Shown here piece by piece: positions 31,410 through 40,369 of a stretch of DNA of 64,000 nucleotides (its first letter is position 1; every line of letters starts with the position of its first letter). A program made the position numbers and the translations under genes. Source of the stretch: SW4 sp042466115 (GTDB lineage: Bacteria > Pseudomonadota > Alphaproteobacteria > Rhodobacterales > Rhodobacteraceae); the NCBI RefSeq assembly GCF_042466115.1, contig NZ_JAXHBQ010000001.1, positions 868,001 through 932,000 of the forward strand, read 5' to 3'. The notes under the pieces were generated by a model, which saw nothing but the letters and a program-made list of their open reading frames with translations, did no database searches and had not been told where the DNA came from.

Positions 31410-33131
31410 ATGTCCCGCCCCCTTGCCCGCTATTTGCCTATCCTTGACTGGGGTCGCACCTATGATCGCGAGGCCCTGTCCAATGACCTGATCGCCGCGC
31501 TGATCGTGACGATCATGCTGATCCCGCAGTCGCTGGCCTATGCGTTGCTGGCGGGATTGCCAGCGGAAATGGGGCTTTACGCATCAATCGCGCCGATCAT
31601 GCTGTATGCGATTTTCGGCACCAGCCGCGCGCTGGCCGTTGGACCTGTGGCGGTCGTGTCATTGATGACAGCCGCTGCAATTGGCAACGTCGCCGAAGCG
31701 GGCACGGCGGGCTATATCGCCGCCGCGATCACCCTTGCGGCGCTGTCGGGTGGTATCCTGCTGCTGATGGGCGTTTTCCGGCTGGGGTTCCTTGCCAACT
31801 TCCTGTCCCACCCTGTGATTGCCGGTTTTATCACCGCTTCGGGCGTGCTGATCGCCGCCAGCCAGTTGAAACATATCCTTGGGGTCGACGCGGGCGGGCA
31901 TACGCTGATCCACCTGATCGAAAGCCTGTGGCAACACCTGCCCGACACCAACCTGATCACGCTGGTCATCGGCGCAAGCGCCACCGCGTTCCTGTTCTGG
32001 GTCCGCAAGGGGCTGAAACCGATGTTGCTGGCGCTTGGCCTTTCCAAACGCATGGCCGATATCGGCACCAAGGCGGGTCCTGTCGCCGCCGTGGTCGTCA
32101 CCACTGCTGTTGTCTGGCTGTTTGGGCTAGACGCACAGGGCGTTAAAATCGTCGGCGCGGTGCCCCAAAGCTTGCCGCCCCTGACCATGCCAAACCTCTC
32201 GCTTGATCTGGTGCAGGCCTTGTTCGTCCCTGCATTGCTGATTTCGATCATTGGCTTTGTGGAATCCATTTCCGTGGCGCAAACCCTTGCGGCCAAGAAA
32301 CGCCAACGCATTGATCCCGATCAGGAACTGATCGGTCTGGGGGCGGCCAATATCGGGGCGGCCTTTACGGGCGGGTATCCGGTGACGGGCGGGTTTTCAC
32401 GCTCGGTCGTGAACTTTGATGCGGGTGCGGAAACCCCTGCCGCCGGTGCCTACACTGCCATCGGGCTGGCCATTGCGGCCCTTGCCCTGACCCCGCTGAT
32501 CTTTTTCCTGCCAAAGGCCACGCTTGCCGCTACGATCATCGTCGCGGTGCTGTCACTGGTGGATTTCGGCATCCTGAAACGCACATGGGGGTATTCGCGC
32601 GCTGACTTTCTGGCGGTGTTGACGACGATCCTGCTGACCCTTGGGTTCGGGGTAGAAGTGGGTGTATCGGCGGGTGTGATCATCTCGATCTTTCTGCATC
32701 TTTATACATCGTCCAAGCCGCATATCGCCGAGGTGGGGCTTGTGGCGGGCACCCAGCATTTCCGCAACATCAAGCGTCACAAGGTCATGACATTTCCCAC
32801 CCTTTTGACCCTGCGGATCGACGAAAGCCTGTATTTTGCCAATGCCCGCTATCTTGAGGATTATGTTTATGATCGCGTGATAACGGACAAGAACCTGACC
32901 GATGTGGTGATCATGTGTTCGGCAATCAACGAGATTGACATGTCCGCGCTGGAAAGCCTCGAGGCAATCAATGCGCGGCTGCGCGATCTTGGCATGCGCC
33001 TGCATCTGTCCGAAGTGAAGGGGCCGGTGATGGACCGGTTGCAGCGCTCGCATTTCCTGGATGAGCTGACGGGCGACGTGTTCCTGTCGCAATATGACGC
33101 CCATCACCAGTTGGGCGCGGGTGGGTCTTGA
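31410..33131 (+). CDS. SulP-family inorganic anion transporter
   Basis: 573 residues: about 11-12 hydrophobic helices through residue 430, then a cytoplasmic STAS domain (residues about 450-560; VIMCSAINEIDMSALESLEAIN). The family signature IAALIVTIMLIPQSLAYALLAG lies near the N-terminus and VTGGFSRSVVNFDAGAETP in the core. Members carry sulfate, bicarbonate or other anions. As the last gene of the sulfide operon it may export sulfate or sulfite formed by the enzymes before it; direction is not determined by sequence. The 62 bp before it contain an imperfect G/C-rich hairpin. Confidence 0.92.
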   Translation: MSRPLARYLPILDWGRTYDREALSNDLIAALIVTIMLIPQSLAYALLAGLPAEMGLYASIAPIMLYAIFGTSRALAVGPVAVVSLMTAAAIGNVAEAGTAGYIAAAITLAALSGGILLLMGVFRLGFLANFLSHPVIAGFITASGVLIAASQLKHILGVDAGGHTLIHLIESLWQHLPDTNLITLVIGASATAFLFWVRKGLKPMLLALGLSKRMADIGTKAGPVAAVVVTTAVVWLFGLDAQGVKIVGAVPQSLPPLTMPNLSLDLVQALFVPALLISIIGFVESISVAQTLAAKKRQRIDPDQELIGLGAANIGAAFTGGYPVTGGFSRSVVNFDAGAETPAAGAYTAIGLAIAALALTPLIFFLPKATLAATIIVAVLSLVDFGILKRTWGYSRADFLAVLTTILLTLGFGVEVGVSAGVIISIFLHLYTSSKPHIAEVGLVAGTQHFRNIKRHKVMTFPTLLTLRIDESLYFANARYLEDYVYDRVITDKNLTDVVIMCSAINEIDMSALESLEAINARLRDLGMRLHLSEVKGPVMDRLQRSHFLDELTGDVFLSQYDAHHQLGAGGS

Positions 33132-33173
33132 CCCACCTTACAGGCTGACGGGTAAGGTGGGTTTCAACCCACG
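33121..33173. terminator. Bidirectional hairpin cluster between sulP and ade
   Basis: CCCACCTTAC (33132-33141) and GTAAGGTGGG (33152-33161) form a perfect 10-bp stem with a ten-base loop between the two convergent stop codons. Two smaller hairpins overlap it: GTGGGT/ACCCAC (33121-33126 with 33131-33136) and GTGGGTT/AACCCAC (33158-33164 with 33167-33173). The central stem excludes both outer ones. It probably terminates transcription from both sides. Confidence 0.65.
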
Positions 33174-33177
33174 CCCG

Positions 33178-34872
33178 TCAGGCGATAATCTCGAACTTGG
33201 CGACATCCACCAGCCCGCGATCGGTGATTTTCAGCATCGGGATGACGGGTAGCGCCAGAAAGGCCAGTTGCAAGAACGGCTCTTCCAGCGTGACGCCAAG
33301 GCTGCGCGCAGCTGTGCGCAAGTCCTCCAAAGCGGCGCGCACGACTTCAAAGGGTTCAAGGCTCATCAACCCCGCAACCGGCAGTGCGAGTTCCGCCAGC
33401 ACCTTGCCATCCGCGACCACAACGAACCCGCCCTCAAGTTCGCCCAGCCGCGTGGCCGCGAGCGCCATATCCGCATCATTCACGCCGACACAGGCGATGT
33501 TGTGATGGTCGTGACAGACGGTCGAGGCAATCGCGCCGCGCTGCAACCCGAACCCCTGCACGAACCCCGTGGCGATATTGCCGTTGATCCCGTGGCGTTC
33601 CACCACGGCGATTTTCACCAGATCACGGGTCAGATCTGCCGCCTTGTCGCCGTCGGTAATGGCGATGTCGTAATGCAGGTGTTCGGTAATGATCTTGCCG
33701 GGCAGGATGCCGATCACATCGGTGTCGCTTTTGTTCGAGGTATTGCGAAAATCGCGCGCGGTGACGGCGGGCGCCTTGACCGACGCGCGCCCGATGGGTG
33801 GTGTGATTTTGCGTGCGTCAAACGCTGCCTGCCCCACCTGCACACCACCGCAGAACACGATCTGCGCGTCACAGTTTTGCAAACTTCCCAGCGCCACGAT
33901 ATCCGCCCGTTTGCCCGGTGCGATCTGGCCACGATCCTTGAGCCCGAACGCCTCGGCCGCTGACAGGCTGGCGGCGCGATAGATCGCCAAGGGCGGCACG
34001 CCGCGTGCAATCGCCGTGCGGATCACGAAATCAAGGTGGCCATGTTCGCCGATATCAAGCGGGTTCCGGTCATCGGTGCACAGGCACATGTAGGGCGATG
34101 TCCGTTCATCCAGCAGGGGCAGCAGCGCGTCCATATCCTTGCTGACAGACCCTTCGCGGATCAGAACGCGCATCCCCTTTTGCAGCTTTTCGCGGGCTTC
34201 ATCCGCCGAGGTCGCCTCGTGTTCGGTGCGGATGCCGGCGGCGATATAGGCGTTCAGATCGCGCCCCGACAGCATCGGCGCATGGCCATCAATATGGCGG
34301 CCTGCGAATGCATCCAGTTTGGCCATCAATCCCGCATCACGGTGGATCACGCCGGGGTAGTTCATCACCTCGGCCAGCCCGATCACCGCCGGGTGGTCCA
34401 TAAGCGGGATAAGATCATCGGCCTCGATCCGTGCGCCCGCGGTTTCCATATCGGTCGAAGGCACGCAGGACGACAGGTTGACGCGAATATCCAGCACGGT
34501 TTTCAGTGCCGCTTGCAGAAAATAATCAATCCCCGCCACACCCAGCACATTGGCAATCTCGTGCGGGTCGCAGATCGCCGTGGTGACACCCAAAGGCGTG
34601 ACCAGACGGTCAAATTCAAACGGGGTGACAAGGCTGCTTTCGATATGCAGATGCGTGTCGATAAAGCCGGGCACCAGGGTCAGGCCCGTCACATCGACAA
34701 CCTGTTTCCCTTCATAACCGGCACATGTTCCGACAATCGTATCGCCGCAAATTGCAACGTCCCCGTCCAGAAACGCGCCCGTCACCACATCAAACACCCG
34801 CCCGCCGCGCAGCACGATATCGGCGGGTTGATCCCCGCGCCCCTGTGCGATGCGGTCGGTCAGGTTGGACAT
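33178..34872 (-). CDS. ade: Adenine deaminase
   Basis: This amidohydrolase-fold enzyme converts adenine to hypoxanthine plus ammonia. 564 residues. The metal site begins DTHLHIESSLVTP near residue 73, with further ligands in AICDPHEIANV, NIDGHAP-like IDGHAPMLSG, GIRTEHEATS and CLCTDDRNP. The Ade-type C-terminal domain contains VCHDHHNIACVG. It lies 8 bp after a gamma-glutamylputrescine synthetase gene and is the last gene of the polyamine uptake operon, so purine salvage is co-expressed with polyamine nitrogen use. Confidence 0.93.
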   Translation of the reverse strand: MSNLTDRIAQGRGDQPADIVLRGGRVFDVVTGAFLDGDVAICGDTIVGTCAGYEGKQVVDVTGLTLVPGFIDTHLHIESSLVTPFEFDRLVTPLGVTTAICDPHEIANVLGVAGIDYFLQAALKTVLDIRVNLSSCVPSTDMETAGARIEADDLIPLMDHPAVIGLAEVMNYPGVIHRDAGLMAKLDAFAGRHIDGHAPMLSGRDLNAYIAAGIRTEHEATSADEAREKLQKGMRVLIREGSVSKDMDALLPLLDERTSPYMCLCTDDRNPLDIGEHGHLDFVIRTAIARGVPPLAIYRAASLSAAEAFGLKDRGQIAPGKRADIVALGSLQNCDAQIVFCGGVQVGQAAFDARKITPPIGRASVKAPAVTARDFRNTSNKSDTDVIGILPGKIITEHLHYDIAITDGDKAADLTRDLVKIAVVERHGINGNIATGFVQGFGLQRGAIASTVCHDHHNIACVGVNDADMALAATRLGELEGGFVVVADGKVLAELALPVAGLMSLEPFEVVRAALEDLRTAARSLGVTLEEPFLQLAFLALPVIPMLKITDRGLVDVAKFEIIA

Positions 34873-34880
34873 GTCAAACC

Positions 34881-36227
34881 CTAAAGGCGGCTAAGGTAAT
34901 AGCGATATTCCACCGAGGTAATGATCGAGGCCAGCGCGCCAATCTCGTCACGGCGAACGGCGGCATAGATATGGCGGTAATCCTCGCCAAAGATATCGGC
35001 GATGAAATCGGATCCGGCAAAGTATTCCACGGCTGTGGTCCAGTCGTGGGTCAGCACTTCGGATTCGCTTGAATTATCATCATCCAGCGGCAGTGGCAGC
35101 GGGCAGTCGTTTTCCAACCCGTAAAGCATGCCACCCAGCACGGCCGCCAGCACCAGATAGGGGTTCACATCCGCGCCGCTGATGCGGTGTTCCAGACGCG
35201 CGCCCATGCCGTTGACTTCGGGCAGGCGAATACCCGCGCCACGATGGTCCACGCCCCAATCGGGCGCCGATGGGGCAAAGCTATTAGGCTGGAACCGGCG
35301 GTATGAATTCATATGCGGCGCAAAGATCGCCTGCGCGTCGCGCATGGTCGCCAGCGTTCCGGCCACGGCCTTTTTGAGGGTATCTGACACCTCGTCTTCG
35401 ACCAATGAGGCAAAGATGTTCTTGCCGTTCATGTCTAGAACCGAGGCATGCACATGCATCCCGCTGCCCGGTTCATCGGCGTAGGGTTTGGCCATGAACG
35501 TGGCCTCGAACCCGTGTTTGTCGACGATCGCCAGCACCATGCGTTTGAACAGCAGCGCTGTGTCGGCGGCTTCCAGCACGTTGTCGGTGTGGTGGAAATT
35601 CACCTCGAACTGGCCGGGGCCATATTCGGCGATGAGGGTATCTGTCGCCAGTCCTTGCGCGCGCGCGGAATCGAGGATTTCCGTCAGGATCGCTTCGGAG
35701 TGGTTGAGCACCTCAAGGTCATAGTTCTGCGCATCGGGCAGCCCTTCGGGCGGGGTTGGCGGATCGGTGCTTTCGTCACGTTTTTGCACGATGTAGAATT
35801 CAAGCTCGGTTGCAACAACGGGGGTCAGCCCCTTGGCGGCGAACCGTTCTGCCACGTCCTGCAGGTGATAGCGGGTCGACAGGGTGCTTAGCTTGCCCTC
35901 CTCGTCAACCATTTCCACCAGGACCTGGGCCACGTTGCCCTCGGCCCAGGGCATATTCTTTAGACTGCCCGCAATCGGGACGATCACCCCGTCAGGATCG
36001 CCGATCAGGATGCCAAGGCCCGTGGCCTCGACCTCGGTGCCAAGGATGTTGGGCGCATAGGTGGACAGCGGCAGCCGCACGGTGCCTTGTTCGAATTTGT
36101 TGACCTGATCGCCGGGCAACCACTTGCCGCGCAGCACGGCGTTGATGTCACACAGCATCAGCTCGATCCGGTCCGGTTCGCCGAACTCCTTGCAATAGGC
36201 CTTATACTCGGCCTCGAAATCAGTCAT
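34881..36227 (-). CDS. puuA: Glutamine-synthetase-family gamma-glutamylputrescine synthetase
   Basis: 448 residues of the glutamine synthetase fold. Visible motifs are the metal-binding ATELEFYI, the catalytic region AEYGPGQFEVNFHHTDN and the ATP site MAKPYADEPGSGMHVHAS. The conserved arginine region HRGAGIRLPEVNGMGARLEHR is also present. Being shorter than true GlnA and sitting in a putrescine transport operon points to ATP-dependent ligation of glutamate to putrescine, the first step of the Puu route. Matching PuuB and aldehyde dehydrogenase genes lie in the divergent arm. Its start overlaps the end of the preceding permease gene by 8 bp. Confidence 0.88.
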   Translation of the reverse strand: MTDFEAEYKAYCKEFGEPDRIELMLCDINAVLRGKWLPGDQVNKFEQGTVRLPLSTYAPNILGTEVEATGLGILIGDPDGVIVPIAGSLKNMPWAEGNVAQVLVEMVDEEGKLSTLSTRYHLQDVAERFAAKGLTPVVATELEFYIVQKRDESTDPPTPPEGLPDAQNYDLEVLNHSEAILTEILDSARAQGLATDTLIAEYGPGQFEVNFHHTDNVLEAADTALLFKRMVLAIVDKHGFEATFMAKPYADEPGSGMHVHASVLDMNGKNIFASLVEDEVSDTLKKAVAGTLATMRDAQAIFAPHMNSYRRFQPNSFAPSAPDWGVDHRGAGIRLPEVNGMGARLEHRISGADVNPYLVLAAVLGGMLYGLENDCPLPLPLDDDNSSESEVLTHDWTTAVEYFAGSDFIADIFGEDYRHIYAAVRRDEIGALASIITSVEYRYYLSRL

Positions 36228-37038
36228 TTTGTTCCGCTTTCCGTTCGTCCGCTGCCCGACGGGTCATCGCGCGCTTGGAGACAAGTGAGGCCGTGATGAC
36301 GCCGACCGTGACGATGCCGATCATGATCGTGGACAAGGCGTTGATTTCGGGCGTGACACCCAAGCGCACAGCGCTGAAAATCCGGATCGGCAAGGTGGTC
36401 GAGGACGGCCCCGAGGTGAAGGACGCAATCACCAGATCATCCAGTGACAGGGTAAAGGCCAAGAGCCAACCCGAAATCACCGCAGGCGCAATGATAGGCA
36501 GTGTAACGAGGCGGAAAGCATCAAACGGGCTGCACCCCAGATCAAGGGCGGCTTCTTCGACCGAGCGGTCGAAACTGGCAAGACGGGACGACACGACAAC
36601 CGACACATAGCACATCGAAAATGTCGCATGGGCCAGCACGATCGTCATGACACCGCGGTCCAGCCCGATGGCGATGAACAGCAGCAGCAGCGACAGGCCG
36701 GTGATCACTTCGGGCATCACAAGCGGGGCATAGATCATCCCCGAAAACAGCGTGCGCCCCAGAAACCGCCCGCCGCGCACCAGCACATAGGCCGCCATGG
36801 TGCCAAGGATCGTCGCGAATGTGGACGACCAGAACGCCACCTTGATCGTGACCCAGGCCGCGCTCAGGAAGGCCTCGTTCTGGAACAGTTCGCCATACCA
36901 TTTGGTCGAAAAGCCGGCCCAGACGGTCACAAGACGCAATTCATTGAAGCTGTAGATGATCAGGATGATCATCGGCAGATACAGGAATGCGAAACCCAGC
37001 GTCAGCGCCGTGGCATTGAACCATGAGAAACGTCTCAT
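36220..37038 (-). CDS. potI: Polyamine ABC transporter permease (PotI/PotC type)
   Basis: 272 residues, six hydrophobic helices, with a binding-protein-dependent permease EAA loop EAALDLGCSPFDAFRLVTLP near residue 160 that contacts the ATPase. N-terminus RRFSWFNATALTLGFAFLYL and the helix NGLITGLSLLLLF-like region match PotC/PotI. It forms the channel with the PotH-type protein encoded just upstream; their genes overlap as ATGA. Confidence 0.92.
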   Translation of the reverse strand: MRRFSWFNATALTLGFAFLYLPMIILIIYSFNELRLVTVWAGFSTKWYGELFQNEAFLSAAWVTIKVAFWSSTFATILGTMAAYVLVRGGRFLGRTLFSGMIYAPLVMPEVITGLSLLLLFIAIGLDRGVMTIVLAHATFSMCYVSVVVSSRLASFDRSVEEAALDLGCSPFDAFRLVTLPIIAPAVISGWLLAFTLSLDDLVIASFTSGPSSTTLPIRIFSAVRLGVTPEINALSTIMIGIVTVGVITASLVSKRAMTRRAADERKAEQND

Positions 37039-37931
37039 CCCTCGGCCTCCCGCTGTTTCTGCTCGTTGCGCTGGAACAGCACGATGGGCACGATCAGGAT
37101 CAACAGCAGGATCACCGCCACCGCCGAAGCCACGGGCCAGTCACGGTTGTTAAAGAATTCTTCCCACAACACCTTGCCGATCATCAGGGTTTCCGACCCG
37201 CCAAGGATCGACGGAATGACAAATTCGCCCAGCGCCGGAATGAACACAAGGAAACAACCGGCAATAATGCCCGCCTTGGACAGCGGGATTGTCACCAGCC
37301 AAAAGGCCGACAGGCGCGAACAGCCCAAATCTTCGGCGGCTTCCAGCAGGCTTTCGTCCATCTTTTCCAATGCCGCGTAGATGGGCAGCACCATGAAGGG
37401 CAGATAAGTGTAAACAATGCCGATATAGACGGCCATGTTGGTGTTCAGGATCGCCAACGGCTGATCAATCACCCCAATGCCCAGCAAGATCTGGTTCAGG
37501 AACCCTTCGTTGCTGAGAATGCCGATCCACGCGTAAACGCGGATCAGGAAACTGGTCCAGAACGGCAGGATGATCAGCATCATCAAGGTCGGGCGCCATT
37601 CAGGCGCTGCGCGCGCCATGCCATAGGCAATGGGATAGCCCACCAGCAGGGTCGCCGTCGTCGAGATAAAGGCGATTTGCAGGCTTGAAAGATAGGCCTT
37701 CCAATAAAGCGCGTCACTGGCCAGAAACGCGAAATTCTCGAAATCAAGTTGGCTGAAAAAGTCACGTATCCCCGCCCAGCCTTGGGAAAAATCAAGCGTC
37801 GGCGTGTAGGGCGGAATGGCCAGCGCACCATCCGAAAGCGAGATTTTCAGCACGATCCCGAAGGGCACCAGAAACAGCGCGGCCAGCCACAGATAGGGCA
37901 CGGCAATCAGGAAAATGCGGCGGAAATTCAT
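37035..37931 (-). CDS. potH: Polyamine ABC transporter permease (PotH/PotB type)
   Basis: 298 residues, six hydrophobic helices. The N-terminal helix is followed by a long periplasmic segment typical of PotB/PotH (LKISLSDGALAIPPYTPTLD), then PFWTSFLIRVYAWIGILSNEG and the EAA loop EAAEDLGCSRLSAFWLVTIP. It begins nine bases after the ATPase gene and its stop overlaps the next permease start. Confidence 0.92.
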   Translation of the reverse strand: MNFRRIFLIAVPYLWLAALFLVPFGIVLKISLSDGALAIPPYTPTLDFSQGWAGIRDFFSQLDFENFAFLASDALYWKAYLSSLQIAFISTTATLLVGYPIAYGMARAAPEWRPTLMMLIILPFWTSFLIRVYAWIGILSNEGFLNQILLGIGVIDQPLAILNTNMAVYIGIVYTYLPFMVLPIYAALEKMDESLLEAAEDLGCSRLSAFWLVTIPLSKAGIIAGCFLVFIPALGEFVIPSILGGSETLMIGKVLWEEFFNNRDWPVASAVAVILLLILIVPIVLFQRNEQKQREAEG

Positions 37932-37940
37932 GTCCCGCCC

Positions 37941-39077
37941 CTACTGCGTGAGGATGATACCGGCGGTGTCGGTCCACGACAGCCAAACGGTATCTTCCCA
38001 GGTGATGTCACGGCGCGAAATGCGGCGCGAGTTGGTCGCCTGTGCCTTGACGACATTTCCGGTCGGCAATTCGACGTGATAGGTGGACACGTTGCCAAGA
38101 TAGGCAATGTCCAGAACCTTGCCCTGCATCGCATTGGCCCGGTCGGCCGGACGTTCCGCGGAAATCGCCACCTTTTCGGGACGGATCGCGTAATAGCCGC
38201 GTGTGCCCTCGGTGATGCGCTGTTCGGCATGGCCGATGATGGGCGCCTGCCCTTCGGCCCAGTGGATGTGGTGCACATCGCCTTCTTGCGGGCTGACGTT
38301 GCCTTCGATGATGTTCACGTCACCGATGAAATCGGCCACGTAAACGGAATTGGGGTTTTCATAGATGCGGTCGGGCGTTTCGATCTGCACAATCCGCCCT
38401 TCGTCCATGACCGCGATGCGCGAGGCGACAGTCATCGCCTCTTCCTGGTCGTGGGTCACGATCACGAATGTGGTGCCGGTCTTTTCCTGAATATCCATCA
38501 GTTCAAACTGCGTGTCCTGACGCAGCTTTTTGTCCAGCGCGCCCAGCGGTTCGTCCAGCAACAGCAGTTTCGGTGCCTTGGCCAGTGACCGCGCCAGCGC
38601 GATCCGCTGGCGTTGCCCGCCCGACACCTGATGCGGTTTGCGCCGTGCCAGTTTTTCCAGCCGGGTCAGACGCAGCATTTCGTCAACCCGCGTGGCGATC
38701 TGATCCTTTGGCATCTTGTCGCGTTTCAAACCAAAAGCGATGTTGTCATAGACCGACAGATGCGGAAACAGCGCGTAGGACTGGAACATCATGTTCACAG
38801 CGCGTTTGTTGGGGGGCAGTTTGCCCACGTCCACACCATCAATGCTGATCTTGCCGGTCGTGGCGTTTTCAAAACCCGCCAGCATCCGCATCATCGTCGT
38901 CTTGCCGCAGCCCGAAGGGCCAAGAAGCGCAAAGAACTCTTGCGGGTAAATATCCAGCGTCAGGTCATCAATCGCAACAAAATCACCAAAGCGCTTTGTC
39001 ACATTTTCAAACTTGATCAACGGCTTGGCGCTTGCATCTTCCCAAGGGGCAAAGACGTCTTTTTCATTTACGGGCAT
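37941..39077 (-). CDS. potG: Polyamine ABC transporter ATP-binding protein (PotG/PotA type)
   Basis: 378 residues. ATPase domain: Walker A GPSGCGKTT, Q-loop MMFQSYALFPHL, signature VSGGQRQRIALARS, Walker B LLLDEPLGALD and switch histidine in VIVTHDQEEA. The C-terminal TOBE regulatory domain occupies roughly residues 290-370. It energises uptake through the two permeases encoded next to it. It lies 57 bp after the binding-protein gene. Confidence 0.94.
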   Translation of the reverse strand: MPVNEKDVFAPWEDASAKPLIKFENVTKRFGDFVAIDDLTLDIYPQEFFALLGPSGCGKTTMMRMLAGFENATTGKISIDGVDVGKLPPNKRAVNMMFQSYALFPHLSVYDNIAFGLKRDKMPKDQIATRVDEMLRLTRLEKLARRKPHQVSGGQRQRIALARSLAKAPKLLLLDEPLGALDKKLRQDTQFELMDIQEKTGTTFVIVTHDQEEAMTVASRIAVMDEGRIVQIETPDRIYENPNSVYVADFIGDVNIIEGNVSPQEGDVHHIHWAEGQAPIIGHAEQRITEGTRGYYAIRPEKVAISAERPADRANAMQGKVLDIAYLGNVSTYHVELPTGNVVKAQATNSRRISRRDITWEDTVWLSWTDTAGIILTQ

Positions 39078-39134
39078 GTTGGCAGCCTATTCTAAAGGTG
39101 CCCGGACCAGCAGTTGGTCCGGGCCAGGGTCAGT

Positions 39135-40220
39135 TTAGGTGCCTGACTTGATGCGTGTCCACATCCGTGTGACCACGCGCTGCACGCGCGCATCATAGGG
39201 GCGTGTCGTATAAAGGTTTTCCAGCGTTGCCGCGTCAGGATAGATTGCCGTGTCGCCAATCACGTCCTCGACCAGAAACTCCTGCGAGGCAAAGTTGCCG
39301 TTGGCGTAGTAAACATAGTTCGACGCGGCTGCCATGTTCTGCGCATCCATGATGAAATCAAGGAACTTGTGTGCGCCTTCGGGGTTTGGCGCATCCGCCG
39401 GAATGGCCATCATGTCAAACCACATCAGCGCCCCTTCGGTCGGCGCATTATAAGCGATTTCCACGCCATTCTCGGCCTCGGCGGCGCGATCACGGGCTTG
39501 CAGGATGTCACCGGACCAGCCGAAAGCGACGCAGATGTCACCATTGGCCAGTGCGTTGATGTATTCCGAGCTGTGGAATTTGGTCACATAGGGCTGCACG
39601 GCGGCCAGCACCGGTTCGGCCAGCGCGATCACATCAGGGTCCTGGCTGTCGGGGTCTTCACCGATATAGGCCAGCGCGGCAGGGACAAGTTCGACAGGCG
39701 CATCAAGGAAATGAACGCCGCAATCGGCCAGCTTTTCCATATTGGCCGGATCAAAGATCAGCGAGAGCGAATCCATGGGGGCATCTTCACCAAGCGCTTC
39801 GGTCACCTTGCCGATGTTCACGCCAAGGCCGGTCGTGCCCCACATGTAGTTGATCGCATACAGGTTGCCGGGGTCATACTGGTCGGTGCGCGCCTGAATG
39901 ACGTCCCACAGGTTGCCCGAATTTGGCAGCATGTCGTAATCAAGCGGCTGAAAGGCACCGGCGGTGATCTGGCGTTGCAGGAATGTGCCCGATGGCACAA
40001 CGATGTCATACCCCGACCCGCCCGCAAGCATCTTGGTTTCAAGCACTTCGTTCGAATCAAACACGTCATAGATCAGGTCGATACCGGTTTCTTCCTCGAA
40101 CTGGGTCAGCAATTCTTCGTCGATGTAATCGGACCAGTTATAGACGCGCACTTCTTCGGCGCTGACTGCACCGGCAGCGATAACCGCAGTGGCCGCGATC
40201 GACAGCATATACTTGTTCAT
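39135..40220 (-). CDS. potF: Putrescine/spermidine-binding periplasmic protein (PotF/PotD type)
   Basis: 361 residues from the ATG at 40220. The signal peptide MNKYMLSIAATAVIAAGAVS is cleaved near AEE, and the mature start EVRVYNWSDYIDEELLTQFE is diagnostic of PotD/PotF proteins. Later YMWGTTGLGVN and VAFGWSGDIL line the ligand cleft. It is the first gene of the transport arm and faces the GntR regulator gene across a 149-bp gap that contains one copy of the TGATCAAAT motif. Putrescine is favoured by the linked catabolic genes. Confidence 0.92.
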   Translation of the reverse strand: MNKYMLSIAATAVIAAGAVSAEEVRVYNWSDYIDEELLTQFEEETGIDLIYDVFDSNEVLETKMLAGGSGYDIVVPSGTFLQRQITAGAFQPLDYDMLPNSGNLWDVIQARTDQYDPGNLYAINYMWGTTGLGVNIGKVTEALGEDAPMDSLSLIFDPANMEKLADCGVHFLDAPVELVPAALAYIGEDPDSQDPDVIALAEPVLAAVQPYVTKFHSSEYINALANGDICVAFGWSGDILQARDRAAEAENGVEIAYNAPTEGALMWFDMMAIPADAPNPEGAHKFLDFIMDAQNMAAASNYVYYANGNFASQEFLVEDVIGDTAIYPDAATLENLYTTRPYDARVQRVVTRMWTRIKSGT

Positions 40221-40273
40221 TGTGGTTCTCCCGTTGAGATTCCGAGGGGCTTGTGCCCTTTCACTTTGCAAAT

Positions 40274-40285
40274 GTGATCAAATTT
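40274..40285. promoter_or_regulatory. TGATCAAAT operator candidate, copy 1 (potF/gntR gap)
   Basis: GTGATCAAATTT lies 54 bp before potF and 85 bp before the regulator start, in the divergent promoter gap. The core GTGATCAAAT recurs exactly in copy 3, and TGATCAAATTT recurs in copy 2. Binding by the GntR-type regulator encoded beside it is inferred. Confidence 0.55.
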
Positions 40286-40369
40286 GGCACCATAATGCAA
40301 TATCGTTGTTTAGGCAGTTTGGCCGCCCGCACCAAAGCGCAGACCCATGCACAGGATTTCAGCACGCCG

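Noticed and set aside
40295..40369. Longer start for the GntR regulator at 40295
   Set aside because: The added residues are not like GntR N-termini and would place translation close to the proposed operator; the ATG at 40370 is preferred, though not proven.
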